A stretch of DNA of 60,991 nt. Origin: an uncultured Ruminococcus sp. (GTDB lineage Bacteria; Bacillota; Clostridia; Oscillospirales; Acutalibacteraceae). Positions 33,867-41,920 of the stretch are shown in pieces (the first letter of the stretch is position 1; each line of letters opens with the position of its first letter). The stretch lies in assembly GCA_902802985.1 (NCBI GenBank), contig CADCOE010000037.1, positions 1-60,991 on the forward strand, given 5' to 3'. The notes below the pieces were generated by a model. That model saw only the letters and a program-made list of their open reading frames with translations, did not search any database and was not told the DNA's origin. Both the position numbers and the translations under genes were made by a program.

Positions 33867-36416
33867 ATGACACACAAAATCAATGTCAAAAAATGTGCTC
33901 AAAAAGCGTTAGCGGCAGCGTTGGCACTGACTATCATCGGCAGTGTATCAGCCATTACCGCAACCTGCGATACTTTGTCAGACTTTGTCGGTATGAAGGT
34001 TTCTGCGGCGGCAGCATTCTCGGACAACGGCTCCTATCTTTCCGAAACTTCCGTGCCTGTGGGAACAAGCTTTACCGCTTATGCCAAATTTACAGGCGGC
34101 ACCGGACCTTATCAATACAAATATTGCTACCGTGTCAATGGCGGTGAATGGGTCGATCTGACGGAGGTCACTGCTAAAAAAGTCAAGATGATCAAGCTTC
34201 CTAAAAAATCAGGTAAATATACGGTACGCATTGCTGCTTGGGATGCCGAGGGAAATTATGCCTCTAAATATCTGTATATTTCAGTGACCCGTGATACGGG
34301 AAATCCTTTTGCCGCAGGAAAATGCTCTCTCAGCAGCACTGCGGTCAATGTCAATGACAGCATTACCGCCAAGGCAAAATTTACAGGCGGTGTTCTGCCC
34401 TACACTTATAAATATTCTTACCGTATCGAAAATGGGGACTGGAACTATGTCACTGATTTGGTTACCAACACGGAACAAGAAATCAAAATGCCTTCTGCGG
34501 CGGGATTTTACACCGTCAGAATTTCTGCTTGGGATGCGGCAGACAACTATGCCTCCAGCTACCAGTATCTGACGGTCAAAGAAGATACCGGAAAAGAACT
34601 GCAAGACGATCATTCCTCCCTCAGTTCCGACTGTGTGGCAGTGAATGACAGCGTTACCGTCAACAGCAGCTTTACAGGCGGCGTCAAACCATATCAATAC
34701 AAATATTCTTATCGACTGCTTGGCTCTAAAGAATGGACCTACGCTACCGACTATGTCCGCAATACGGTACAGAAAATCAAAATGCCCTCTGTTCCCGGTT
34801 ACTATACCGTCAGAGCTTCTGTGAAGGATGCCAACGGCACCATTCGTTCTGTCAGCCAAACGCTTACCGTCAAAGAAGATTCCGGCAAAGCATTTGTAAA
34901 TGAGGATAGTTCTCTGAGCAAGTATAAGGTCAATATTAAAGAAAGCACTACTGCTTATGCCAAATTCACCGGCGGTGCCGCACCGTATCAATACAAATAT
35001 TCTTATCGTCTGGGAATGGGAGAATGGGTATACGTTACCAATGACTATGTTAAAACCGCTTCCCAAAAAATAACGATGCCTGCCACCGCAGGATTTTATA
35101 CCATCCGCATCGCCTCTAAAGACGCCAACGGTACTTATAATTCAAGCTATCAATATATTACGGTCAAGAGGGATACCAATCAGCCTTTTTCAGAAAACGG
35201 ATCGACTGTCAGTACTTCCACCCCCAAAGCAGGCAGTACCATTACCGCCGCTGCTAAATTTACCGGCGGCATTGAACCGTATACCTATAAGTATGCTATT
35301 CGTGATGTGACCGGTAAATGGACAACGCTGACCGATTATATACAAAGCAGCACTTACAGTATTAAAATTCCCGATGCCGCCGGCGATGCTACCGTTAAGA
35401 TCATCGCTAAGGATACCAAGGGTACAACTCGTACCTCCTATCATACACTTAACGTGATCAAAGATACGAATGCAGCCTTTGAAAATGACGGCTGCTCTCT
35501 CAGTGCTTCCTCCGCAGAACCGGGAACCAATATTGTAATGAAAGCAAAATTCAAAGGCGGAACTCAGCCATATACTTACAAATATTCTATCCGCCGCAAT
35601 AACGGCGACTGGAAGGTTCTTACCGGCTATGTCAAAGCCGATTCCAAAGTGCTTACCGTACCGGATCAAACCGGTTTTTACACCATCAGAATTGGATCAC
35701 TGGATGCAGAAGGCAGATATGCTTCCAAATATCTTGATTTGAAAGTCATCAAAAACTACGGCACCAACTTTATCGAAAACGGTACCTCCCTTTCTACCGG
35801 AATTTCCTTTGTTAACAGCAATTTCTCCGCACTTGCTAATTTCTCGGGCGGCTGCGAACCCTATCAGTACAAAGTAGAATACAAAAACACCAGCGGAAGC
35901 TGGAGTACACTGAGTGACTATTCTCCCGATGATGTTCCCACGCTAAAGGCAATGTCTGCTCCGGGAACCTATACGATCAGAGTTTCCGCCAAAGATGTGC
36001 TCGGTCATACTGCTTCCAAAAATCTCACTCTGAAAGTGATCTCTGACACCCCGACGATCACTGCCCAAATGGAAGAAGAACTCAAAATCATCAATGAATA
36101 TCGGGCAAAAGCAGGTGTCAAACCCGTTACGCTTGATAACAAGCTGACGGTTGCCGCCAATATTCGTGCTCAGGAGCTGGTGAAATCTCAGTCACATACT
36201 CGTCCCGACGGCAGAAGCTGGTCAACACTGCTGGAAGACCTCAGTATCGGTGAAGGATATATTTCTGAAAATATCGCCTGGGATTACACCTCTCCCACTG
36301 CTGTGATGGAAGCGTGGAAAAACTCTTCTTCGCATTACAACACCATCGTTAATTCCAACTATACCAAAGTCGGCATTGGCATTGATAAAAATAACTGGGT
36401 ACAGTTATTTGACTGA
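33867..36416 (+). CDS. Secreted CAP-domain protein with seven Ig-like repeats
   Basis: 849 residues. Signal peptide about 1-47. Seven tandem repeats of about 95 residues begin near residues 50, 147, 240, 335, 430, 522 and 615. Each has an SLS...V..S.TA.AKFTGG..PYQYKYSYR core and ends GFYTVRIxxxDAxGxYxSxYxxLxV, similar to Y_Y_Y-type beta-sandwich modules. The last 110 residues form a CAP/SCP domain (EEELKIINEYRAKAGVKPV, SHTRPDGRSWSTLL, GENIAWDY-type segment, GIGIDKNNWVQLF). No cell-wall anchor is seen, so it may be shed or bind through the repeats. AAGGAGGA precedes the ATG. A decayed relative lies at 41364. Confidence 0.85.
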   Translation: MTHKINVKKCAQKALAAALALTIIGSVSAITATCDTLSDFVGMKVSAAAAFSDNGSYLSETSVPVGTSFTAYAKFTGGTGPYQYKYCYRVNGGEWVDLTEVTAKKVKMIKLPKKSGKYTVRIAAWDAEGNYASKYLYISVTRDTGNPFAAGKCSLSSTAVNVNDSITAKAKFTGGVLPYTYKYSYRIENGDWNYVTDLVTNTEQEIKMPSAAGFYTVRISAWDAADNYASSYQYLTVKEDTGKELQDDHSSLSSDCVAVNDSVTVNSSFTGGVKPYQYKYSYRLLGSKEWTYATDYVRNTVQKIKMPSVPGYYTVRASVKDANGTIRSVSQTLTVKEDSGKAFVNEDSSLSKYKVNIKESTTAYAKFTGGAAPYQYKYSYRLGMGEWVYVTNDYVKTASQKITMPATAGFYTIRIASKDANGTYNSSYQYITVKRDTNQPFSENGSTVSTSTPKAGSTITAAAKFTGGIEPYTYKYAIRDVTGKWTTLTDYIQSSTYSIKIPDAAGDATVKIIAKDTKGTTRTSYHTLNVIKDTNAAFENDGCSLSASSAEPGTNIVMKAKFKGGTQPYTYKYSIRRNNGDWKVLTGYVKADSKVLTVPDQTGFYTIRIGSLDAEGRYASKYLDLKVIKNYGTNFIENGTSLSTGISFVNSNFSALANFSGGCEPYQYKVEYKNTSGSWSTLSDYSPDDVPTLKAMSAPGTYTIRVSAKDVLGHTASKNLTLKVISDTPTITAQMEEELKIINEYRAKAGVKPVTLDNKLTVAANIRAQELVKSQSHTRPDGRSWSTLLEDLSIGEGYISENIAWDYTSPTAVMEAWKNSSSHYNTIVNSNYTKVGIGIDKNNWVQLFD

Positions 36417-36432
36417 TCAATGGTAAAAATAG

Positions 36433-36476
36433 AAAATTCCGCTGCATACTATTTGAAGTAGGCAGCGGAATTTTTT
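36433..36476. terminator. Bidirectional terminator after the CAP protein
   Basis: Stem AAAATTCCGCTGC/GCAGCGGAATTTT with a 16-base loop and T-runs both ways, serving the CAP gene and the convergent HMA gene. Confidence 0.8.
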
Positions 36477-36497
36477 GATACTGTTCAAAGCAGTGAT

Positions 36498-36755
36498 TTA
36501 TTTTTTGCCAAAAAGATGAAATCCCTGCTTCTCATACGGAACGCTCTCAACAGAAATCACCTTATAACCGGTCTTTTCGATCGCAGCAGTCAAGTCCTTC
36601 TGAGCGATTTCCTGTTCCGAAATAATTTCTGTTTGACCCTCTTTATGCGAAGAATTCACTTTTTTGATTTTAAAGGCATTTCTTACCGCATCGTTGACGT
36701 GAGCTTCACACATTCCACACATCATCCCGTCTATTTTGATCGTTGTCTTATACAT
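36498..36755 (-). CDS. Heavy-metal-associated (CopZ-like) protein
   Basis: 85 residues from ATG 36755, where GGGAGGT gives the ribosome site; a longer frame adds nine residues without one. It begins MYKTTIKIDGMMCGMCEAHV with the metal-binding CxxC pair at residues 13 and 16, then AIEKTGYKVISV, the usual end of the ferredoxin-like fold. It would bind Cu(I) or a similar soft metal. No P-type ATPase or CopY-type regulator is adjacent, which is less usual for a metallochaperone. Confidence 0.8.
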   Translation of the reverse strand: MYKTTIKIDGMMCGMCEAHVNDAVRNAFKIKKVNSSHKEGQTEIISEQEIAQKDLTAAIEKTGYKVISVESVPYEKQGFHLFGKK

Positions 36756-36882
36756 TTCGATGACCTCCCTATTAAGTTTCATCTATTAAACCATTTCTAT
36801 TGTAATTCGTATTTTTGTTTTTGTCAACAGTGATCAACCGTTAATGGTAGATTGCCCTTTTTTTAATGCTAAATCCATCCGT

Positions 36883-36920
36883 AAAAAACAAGTGACAGCC
36901 AAAAAACTGTCACTTGTTTT
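36883..36920. terminator. Bidirectional terminator downstream of the aquaporin gene
   Basis: Stem AACAAGTGACAG/CTGTCACTTGTT with an eight-base loop, A-run before and TTT after. It serves the minus-strand aquaporin gene. Confidence 0.8.
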
Positions 36921-36939
36921 CATCAAAGAATAGCTTGGA

Positions 36940-37665
36940 TTATTTCTTTTTCTTGGAAGCAGCCTTCACAGCAGGAACTTCTGCCTTATTCTGAGCGTCA
37001 TCCTCACTGCCGCAGGAAATGGCCTTGTATACCAAAGCGGCAAGGACAGCACCTACCAGCGGAGCAAGAATAAATACCCATACATTAGCAAACGCATCAC
37101 CAGCCGCAAAGATGGCAGGACCGAAGCTTCTGGCAGGGTTGACGGATGTGCCTGTAAAGTAAATGCCGAAAATGTGTACCAATGTCAGCGACAAGCCGAT
37201 CACGATACCGGCAACGGCACCGTTCTGTACTTTGGATGTAACTCCCAGAATGGCAAGAACAAATACAAACGTCAAAATCACTTCAATCAGCAGCGATGCC
37301 GCAATATTGCCGTTATAAAGACCATTGCTGCCCAATCCGGTACTTGCCGGGAAAATCGCAAACAGCATAGCGCCGCCGGCAATGCCGCCGATAAACTGTG
37401 CGCAGATATAAGCAAAAAATTCTTTGACTGTCATTTTTTTGCTGACAAGCATAGCAATCGATACGGCAGGATTGATGTGACATCCCGAAATATTGCCGAT
37501 GGAATACGCCATTGCTACAATGACAAGTCCAAAAGCCAATGCTGTGAGCATATAGCCCGGTAAATTGTCTTTGGAGCATTGCACGGCAACTGCCGTGCCG
37601 CAGCCAAACAATACGAGGACGAATGTTCCAATTAATTCTGCGATACATTTTTTGAGTAGTTGCAT
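36940..37665 (-). CDS. MIP family aquaporin/glycerol channel
   Basis: 241 residues from ATG 37665 (GGAGGT upstream), rather than a 271-codon upstream extension. Six membrane helices and the two channel half-helices with NPA motifs, SGCHINPAVS (about 62-71) and GTSVNPARSFGPA (about 180-192), are clear. The second NPA followed by ARSFGPA favours an AqpZ-like water channel over a glycerol facilitator, which usually has NPARD. No glycerol kinase neighbour supports that. The C-terminal tail is lysine-rich. Confidence 0.9.
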   Translation of the reverse strand: MQLLKKCIAELIGTFVLVLFGCGTAVAVQCSKDNLPGYMLTALAFGLVIVAMAYSIGNISGCHINPAVSIAMLVSKKMTVKEFFAYICAQFIGGIAGGAMLFAIFPASTGLGSNGLYNGNIAASLLIEVILTFVFVLAILGVTSKVQNGAVAGIVIGLSLTLVHIFGIYFTGTSVNPARSFGPAIFAAGDAFANVWVFILAPLVGAVLAALVYKAISCGSEDDAQNKAEVPAVKAASKKKK

Positions 37666-37769
37666 AAATGATACCTCCATTTTTAAAAATTTATTTCCCA
37701 CCGCCAAAGGCGGATAAGATACTGTTTCACACAAAAGATATAGCTGTTCCCACATCTTATTTACTATCT

Positions 37770-37798
37770 ATTATAAAACATCATTTCGTATTTTTCAA
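37770..37798 (-). promoter_or_regulatory. Predicted aquaporin promoter
   Basis: Minus strand TTGAAA, 17 bases, TATAAT. The leader of about 100 bases includes the small hairpin CCGCC-TTT-GGCGG. Confidence 0.7.
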
Positions 37799-37883
37799 CC
37801 AAAATATATCACAATAAAAAATAATTTTTTTAGCAAAAAGAACAGGAATAAAATTCCTCCTTCCCGCACAAAATAGAATTATG

Positions 37884-37914
37884 AAAAAAAGGCTTACGGA
37901 AACCTCCGTAAGCC
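37884..37914 (-). terminator. Terminator after lysA
   Basis: Minus-strand stem GGCTTACGG/CCGTAAGCC followed by seven T, 23 bases downstream of the lysA stop. Confidence 0.85.
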
Positions 37915-37936
37915 CCTCAAAGGTCAACCTTCACTA

Positions 37937-39196
37937 TCAGTCGATCACATTCCAATAGCCGTCCAAAGTAGCAAAGTAGTCATCAACCGTTTCCGCACGG
38001 CGAATTTCCACAACTGAGCCATCCTCCCGAAGGAGCAATTCGGCAGATTTCAGTTTGCCGTTGTAATTGTAGCCCATTGCAAATCCGTGGGCACCGGTAT
38101 CGTGGATCACCAGAATGTCCCCCATTTCGATTTTGGGAAGTGGGCGGTCAATGGCAAATTTATCGTTATTTTCGCAAAGAGAGCCGGTAACATCATAGGT
38201 ATGATCACAAGGCTCCTGTTCCTTGCCCAATACCGTAATATGATGATAAGCACCATACATGGCAGGACGCATCAAGTTAACGGCACAGGCATCCACACCG
38301 ATATATTCCTTATAGATGTGCTTTTCGTGGATCGCCTTTGTCACAAGATGACCATAAGGCGCCAGCATAAAGCGGCCCAGCTCCGTAAAGATTTTCACAT
38401 CACCCATTCCGGCAGGAACCAGAATTTCATCAAATGCTTTGTGTACGCCTTCCCCGATGACAAGAATGTCATTCGGCTCTTTGTCGGGAGTATACGGCAC
38501 GCCAACGCCTCCCGAAAGATTGATAAAGCCGATATGGACACCGGTTTCCTCTTTCAGTTCCACCGCCAAACGGAAAAGGATCTTGGCAAGCGTGGGATAA
38601 TATTCATTGGATACGGTATTGCTGGCAAGGAAGGAGTGAATGCCAAACTCTTTCGCACCCAACTGTTTCAAACGAAGAAACGCCTCTTTGATCTGTTCTC
38701 TTGTCATACCATACTTGGCATCTCCGGGATTATCCATAATGGTGGTGGAGATAGAAAATTTTCCGCCCGGATTGAAACGGCAGCAAATCGTTTCGGGAAT
38801 GCCGCAGGCTTTTTCCAGCGCATCAATATGGGTAATATCATCCAGATTAATAATCGCACCCAGTTCTTTGGCATATTGAAACTCGGATTCGGGTGTATCA
38901 TTCGAGGAAAACATAATATTGGGATGTTGAAATCCGCATTTTTCACTCATCAGAAGCTCCGCATAGGAAGAGCAGTCCGTACCGCATCCTTCCTCCTTCA
39001 AGATTTTCAGAATACTGGGATTAGGGGTCGCTTTGACCGCAAAATATTCTTTAAAACCCTTGTTCCACGCAAAAGCCTGTTTCAGCTTACGGGCATTTTC
39101 ACGGATACCCTTTTCGTCATAAATATGGAACGGTGTAGGGTATTTTTCCATCATTTGCTGTGCCTGTTCTTTAGTAATAAATGGTTTTTTCTCCAT
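37937..39196 (-). CDS. lysA: Diaminopimelate decarboxylase
   Basis: 419 residues, fold-type III PLP enzyme. YFAVKATPNP holds the PLP lysine, K55. The glycine-rich phosphate site (INLSGGVGVPY) and the catalytic cysteine motif GSLCENNDKF are present. It decarboxylates meso-diaminopimelate to lysine. The closely related carboxynorspermidine decarboxylases share this fold, but the CEN motif and length favour LysA. Single gene with its own promoter and terminator. Confidence 0.88.
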   Translation of the reverse strand: MEKKPFITKEQAQQMMEKYPTPFHIYDEKGIRENARKLKQAFAWNKGFKEYFAVKATPNPSILKILKEEGCGTDCSSYAELLMSEKCGFQHPNIMFSSNDTPESEFQYAKELGAIINLDDITHIDALEKACGIPETICCRFNPGGKFSISTTIMDNPGDAKYGMTREQIKEAFLRLKQLGAKEFGIHSFLASNTVSNEYYPTLAKILFRLAVELKEETGVHIGFINLSGGVGVPYTPDKEPNDILVIGEGVHKAFDEILVPAGMGDVKIFTELGRFMLAPYGHLVTKAIHEKHIYKEYIGVDACAVNLMRPAMYGAYHHITVLGKEQEPCDHTYDVTGSLCENNDKFAIDRPLPKIEMGDILVIHDTGAHGFAMGYNYNGKLKSAELLLREDGSVVEIRRAETVDDYFATLDGYWNVID

Positions 39197-39231
39197 TATA
39201 AAGCCCTCCCAAAATCAAAAAACATAGATTA

Positions 39232-39261
39232 ATTTTACATCATCCGCATTCGTTTTGTCAA
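39232..39261 (-). promoter_or_regulatory. Predicted lysA promoter
   Basis: Minus strand TTGACA, 18 bases, TAAAAT. Its -35 lies six bases from the -35 of the divergent promoter at 39268. Confidence 0.65.
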
Positions 39262-39267
39262 CAACTT

Positions 39268-39296
39268 TTGACCTTGTACGATCAATTTTGTATTAT
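39268..39296 (+). promoter_or_regulatory. Predicted promoter for the DUF5658-like gene
   Basis: TTGACC, 17 bases, TATTAT, 18 bases before ATG 39315. Back to back with the lysA promoter. Confidence 0.6.
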
Positions 39297-39314
39297 TTTT
39301 TGAAAGGAATGGCT

Positions 39315-39674
39315 ATGAACAAAATAATTGCTATGCTCAGAACCAAAACAGAATATGATAAATACCTGATCTGGCTGTATTTGCTGAATGTATCGGATTA
39401 TCTTTTCACTTTGATATTACTTGCCAGCGGACTGTTCGTGGAGGCTAACCCTCTGATGGCCGTACCCATCCAGAATGCCTACGGATTTGGTCTGAAATGT
39501 ATGATACCGCTTATTCTGCTTACCTATCTGCATATCCGCTTTGGCGCAAGCCCCCCTCGTCATCCCAAAATGACCCGGCTGATGTTAGGCGGTATTCTGG
39601 TATATTATGTAATCATCAATGCTTTTCACATTTTATGGCTGTGTTTACTGATGACCCATCATCTGGGCGTGTAA
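39315..39674 (+). CDS. DUF5658-like small membrane protein
   Basis: 119 residues from ATG 39315; AAAGGA is well spaced for this ATG and too close to the ATG two codons before. Three hydrophobic helices. The first is followed by GLFVEANPLM, like the (E)xNPLM motif of DUF5658 proteins, and a later Lys (GLKCMIPLILL) is also usual. Function unknown. Confidence 0.65.
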   Translation: MNKIIAMLRTKTEYDKYLIWLYLLNVSDYLFTLILLASGLFVEANPLMAVPIQNAYGFGLKCMIPLILLTYLHIRFGASPPRHPKMTRLMLGGILVYYVIINAFHILWLCLLMTHHLGV

Positions 39675-39680
39675 AAGAGA

Positions 39681-39709
39681 TTGAAAAAAATGACGGAATA
39701 TGATAACAT
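39681..39709 (+). promoter_or_regulatory. Predicted promoter for the uracil-DNA glycosylase gene
   Basis: TTGAAA, 17 bases, TAACAT, starting seven bases after the preceding stop. Confidence 0.5.
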
Positions 39710-39739
39710 TATTCAAAGATCAATGTAAGGAGGGCTATT

Positions 39740-40357
39740 ATGCCTGATAAAAAGGAAGAATTCCAAAAGCTGAAGGAACAATGTCTGAACTGTCATAACT
39801 GCGCTTTGTGTGAAACAAGAACGAATGTGGTGTTCGGCGTAGGGGTCGATGATGCAGAAGTAATGTTGATCGGTGAGGGTCCCGGTGAAAATGAGGATCT
39901 ACAGGGAGAACCATTTGTCGGCAGGGGTGGTCAGCTTCTGGATAAAATGCTGACCGCTGTCGATCTTGACAGACACAAAAACATTTATATTGCCAATATT
40001 GTGAAATGCCGTCCTCCTAAAAACCGTGATCCTTTGCCGGAGGAACAGGAACAGTGTATCCAATGGCTGCGCCGTCAATTTGCGATACTGCGTCCCAAAA
40101 TCGTTGTCTGTCTGGGGCGGATCGCTGCTGCTAAAATCATCAAGCCTGACATCAAAATTATGAAGGAACACGGTCAGTTTTTCGAGAAGAACGGTATTTT
40201 GATGATGCCAATACTCCATCCGGCAGCATTGCTGCGTAACCCCAACAATAAACCGGCGGCTTTCGAGGATTTCCTCCGGCTTCAGGAAAAAATCAAGGAA
40301 ATTTGCGATCATACCTATCCTGATCCTTCTGCTTCCACAACCGATACGCCAGCATAA
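39740..40357 (+). CDS. Uracil-DNA glycosylase, family 4 (iron-sulfur type)
   Basis: 205 residues. Removes uracil from DNA in base-excision repair. [20 protein letters not shown] (about 45-64) is the active-site motif and HPAALLRNP the second motif. The four cluster cysteines are in the N-terminal CHNCALC segment, KCRPP (C90) and C106. AAGGAGG precedes the ATG. Family 4 enzymes are common in anaerobes. No operon partner. Confidence 0.93.
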   Translation: MPDKKEEFQKLKEQCLNCHNCALCETRTNVVFGVGVDDAEVMLIGEGPGENEDLQGEPFVGRGGQLLDKMLTAVDLDRHKNIYIANIVKCRPPKNRDPLPEEQEQCIQWLRRQFAILRPKIVVCLGRIAAAKIIKPDIKIMKEHGQFFEKNGILMMPILHPAALLRNPNNKPAAFEDFLRLQEKIKEICDHTYPDPSASTTDTPA

Positions 40358-40568
40358 GAGGATACTCAGAAAACGGCTGCCAAAAACAGAGTATCTTCCT
40401 GCCGCCAAAATCTTACAAATCAAAGTTCTTTCGTGAAACCCTTTCCAAAAATGCACATTAAAGTATGGTAAAATTTTGTTATGGTCTTTACATTTTCTGA
40501 AAACAGTTGTAAAATGTTCCTATCAATAAAATTATTCTGTACTGTATACAGAGATGGGAGAACTGAAA

Positions 40569-41138
40569 ATGAAAGTTATTGTTGAAACATCCGCACGTCA
40601 CGTACACGTTACACAGGAAAGTCTGGAGATCCTTTTTGGCAAGGGAGCAGAACTGACAAAGAAAAAAGACCTTTCTCAGCCCGGTCAGTTTGCCTGTTTT
40701 GAGAAAGTCACCGTCGTTGGTCCCAAGGGAGAAATGTCTGCTTCTATTCTTGGTCCTGTTCGCCCTGCCGATCAGGTGGAAGTTTCTTTTACCGATGCCC
40801 GTAAACTCGGTATTGTTCCCCCTGTAAAGGAGTCAGGAGATGTCCAGGGAACTCCCGGCTGCAAACTCGTAGGCCCCAAAGGGGAAGTAGACATCGCACA
40901 GGGTGTTATCGTTGCAAAAAGACACATTCACCTTGATCCCAAAACAGCAGAAGAATTTGGATTGAAGGACAAACAGATCGTCAGCGTTGCCACAGGCGGC
41001 GAAGGCAGAAAAGTAGTATTCGGTGATGTTGTCATCAGAGTAAGCCCTAAATTTGCTCCCGCTATGCACATTGACACAGATGAAGCCAATGCCGCCGCCA
41101 TCGCAGGCAATGTGGAAGGCGAAATTATCGTTGGTTAA
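40569..41138 (+). CDS. PduL-type phosphate acyltransferase
   Basis: 189 residues from ATG 40569 (GGGAGA upstream). Two related beta-barrel halves carry ARHVHVT (start of the protein) and AKRHIHLDP (about 117-125), whose histidines bind the two zincs, and the final AMHIDTDEANA. It transfers acyl groups between CoA and phosphate, giving acetyl- or propionyl-phosphate. There is no N-terminal encapsulation peptide and no microcompartment gene nearby, so it likely acts in free cytosol in acetate formation. Confidence 0.9.
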   Translation: MKVIVETSARHVHVTQESLEILFGKGAELTKKKDLSQPGQFACFEKVTVVGPKGEMSASILGPVRPADQVEVSFTDARKLGIVPPVKESGDVQGTPGCKLVGPKGEVDIAQGVIVAKRHIHLDPKTAEEFGLKDKQIVSVATGGEGRKVVFGDVVIRVSPKFAPAMHIDTDEANAAAIAGNVEGEIIVG

Positions 41139-41207
41139 ACGAAGATGAGGAAGCAAGAAAAAATGATCTGACGTATCAGAAATAAGGGAGCTTTGCTCCT
41201 CCTGCGT

Positions 41208-41242
41208 CCCTGCACAGTGAACCGCTTGTGCAGGGATTTTTT
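41208..41242 (+). terminator. Terminator after the PduL gene
   Basis: Stem CCCTGCACA/TGTGCAGGG followed by ATTTTTT. Confidence 0.85.
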
Positions 41243-41363
41243 GCTTTTCAAACATAGTTGACAAAAATAGGGATGGATGTATAGTAAAAATGGAGATTTT
41301 TGAAAAAGATAGTGGAATTTTGAGGACAATGATATTATAATGAGTTCCATTGAATATTTTTGA

Positions 41364-41710
41364 AAAATTGCTGTCAATAAAGGCACTGTCACCGTCTTGG
41401 ACGGTACTTCCATCCACGACAACAGCAGTGACCAGCTTTCGTTGAACAGTGCTATGTTCGTTGGTAAAGAGGCCAATGCTGCATTTTCCGGCAATCTGAA
41501 TATTACAGACAGGGTTTCTTTGTGCCGCAGTGCGTCTGTATCTCCCGACACAACAGGTGTACTTTTGCTTAGGGATGCACAGGGAACCACTGCCTCTAAG
41601 CTGCTGCCTCTTTCACTCCCACAAAATCGGGAACCTATTATGTCAGAGTAGTCGCTTATGATATGACCCCCTCTTATGCAGTCAAAATCTTCACTGTCAC
41701 TGTTTCGTGA
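41364..41710 (+). pseudogene. Frameshifted remnant of a secreted repeat protein
   Basis: Read from 41364 it gives IAVNKGTVTVLDGTSIHDNS... and LRDAQGTTASK up to about 41600. The frame then shifts, and AAASFTPTKSGTYYVRVVAY...IFTVTVS runs to TGA 41708. The shift is explained by loss of one base near 41600. The second part resembles the ends of the repeats in the 33867-36416 protein (KSGKYTVRIAAWDAEGNYAS). There is no start codon, signal peptide or promoter. A dead fragment of a related surface protein. Confidence 0.65.
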
Positions 41711-41738
41711 CGGATAGTAAACGACCTTACTGTTATCG

Positions 41739-41811
41739 GGGCGCTGCCCCAAACCCCGCAAGGGCTGCTCGCCCTTGACCCCGGCAGGGATGCACCGCAC
41801 CCCTGCACCCC
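41739..41811 (-). repeat. Dispersed GC-rich repeat, family A, copy 2
   Basis: The reverse complement is about 94 percent identical over about 72 bases to 24683-24754. It lies between the pseudogene and the lipoprotein gene, with no ORF of its own. Confidence 0.85.
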
Positions 41812-41824
41812 AGACTTCGAGAAA

Positions 41825-41878
41825 AATAAAAATAACCCATCTCCGTATGCTGCTGCACATACGAAGATGGGTTTTATT
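41825..41878. terminator. Bidirectional terminator after the lipoprotein gene
   Basis: Stem AACCCATCT + CGTATG / CATACG + AGATGGGTT, with T-rich runs on both sides. Confidence 0.8.
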
Positions 41879-41920
41879 CATACCAATATCATTTTTACCT
41901 CATACCAATATCATTTTTAC
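41878..41920. repeat. Tandem duplication over the lipoprotein stop codon
   Basis: TCATACCAATATCATTTTTA repeated twice (units of 22 and 21 bases), with a third partial copy TCATACCGAT running into the coding end. The core CAATATCATTTTTAC also occurs at 43663. Confidence 0.85.

Noticed and set aside
34281..35066. 261-codon minus-strand frame inside the CAP protein gene
   Set aside because: Shadow of the repeated coding sequence; the repeated pattern simply mirrors the plus-strand repeats.
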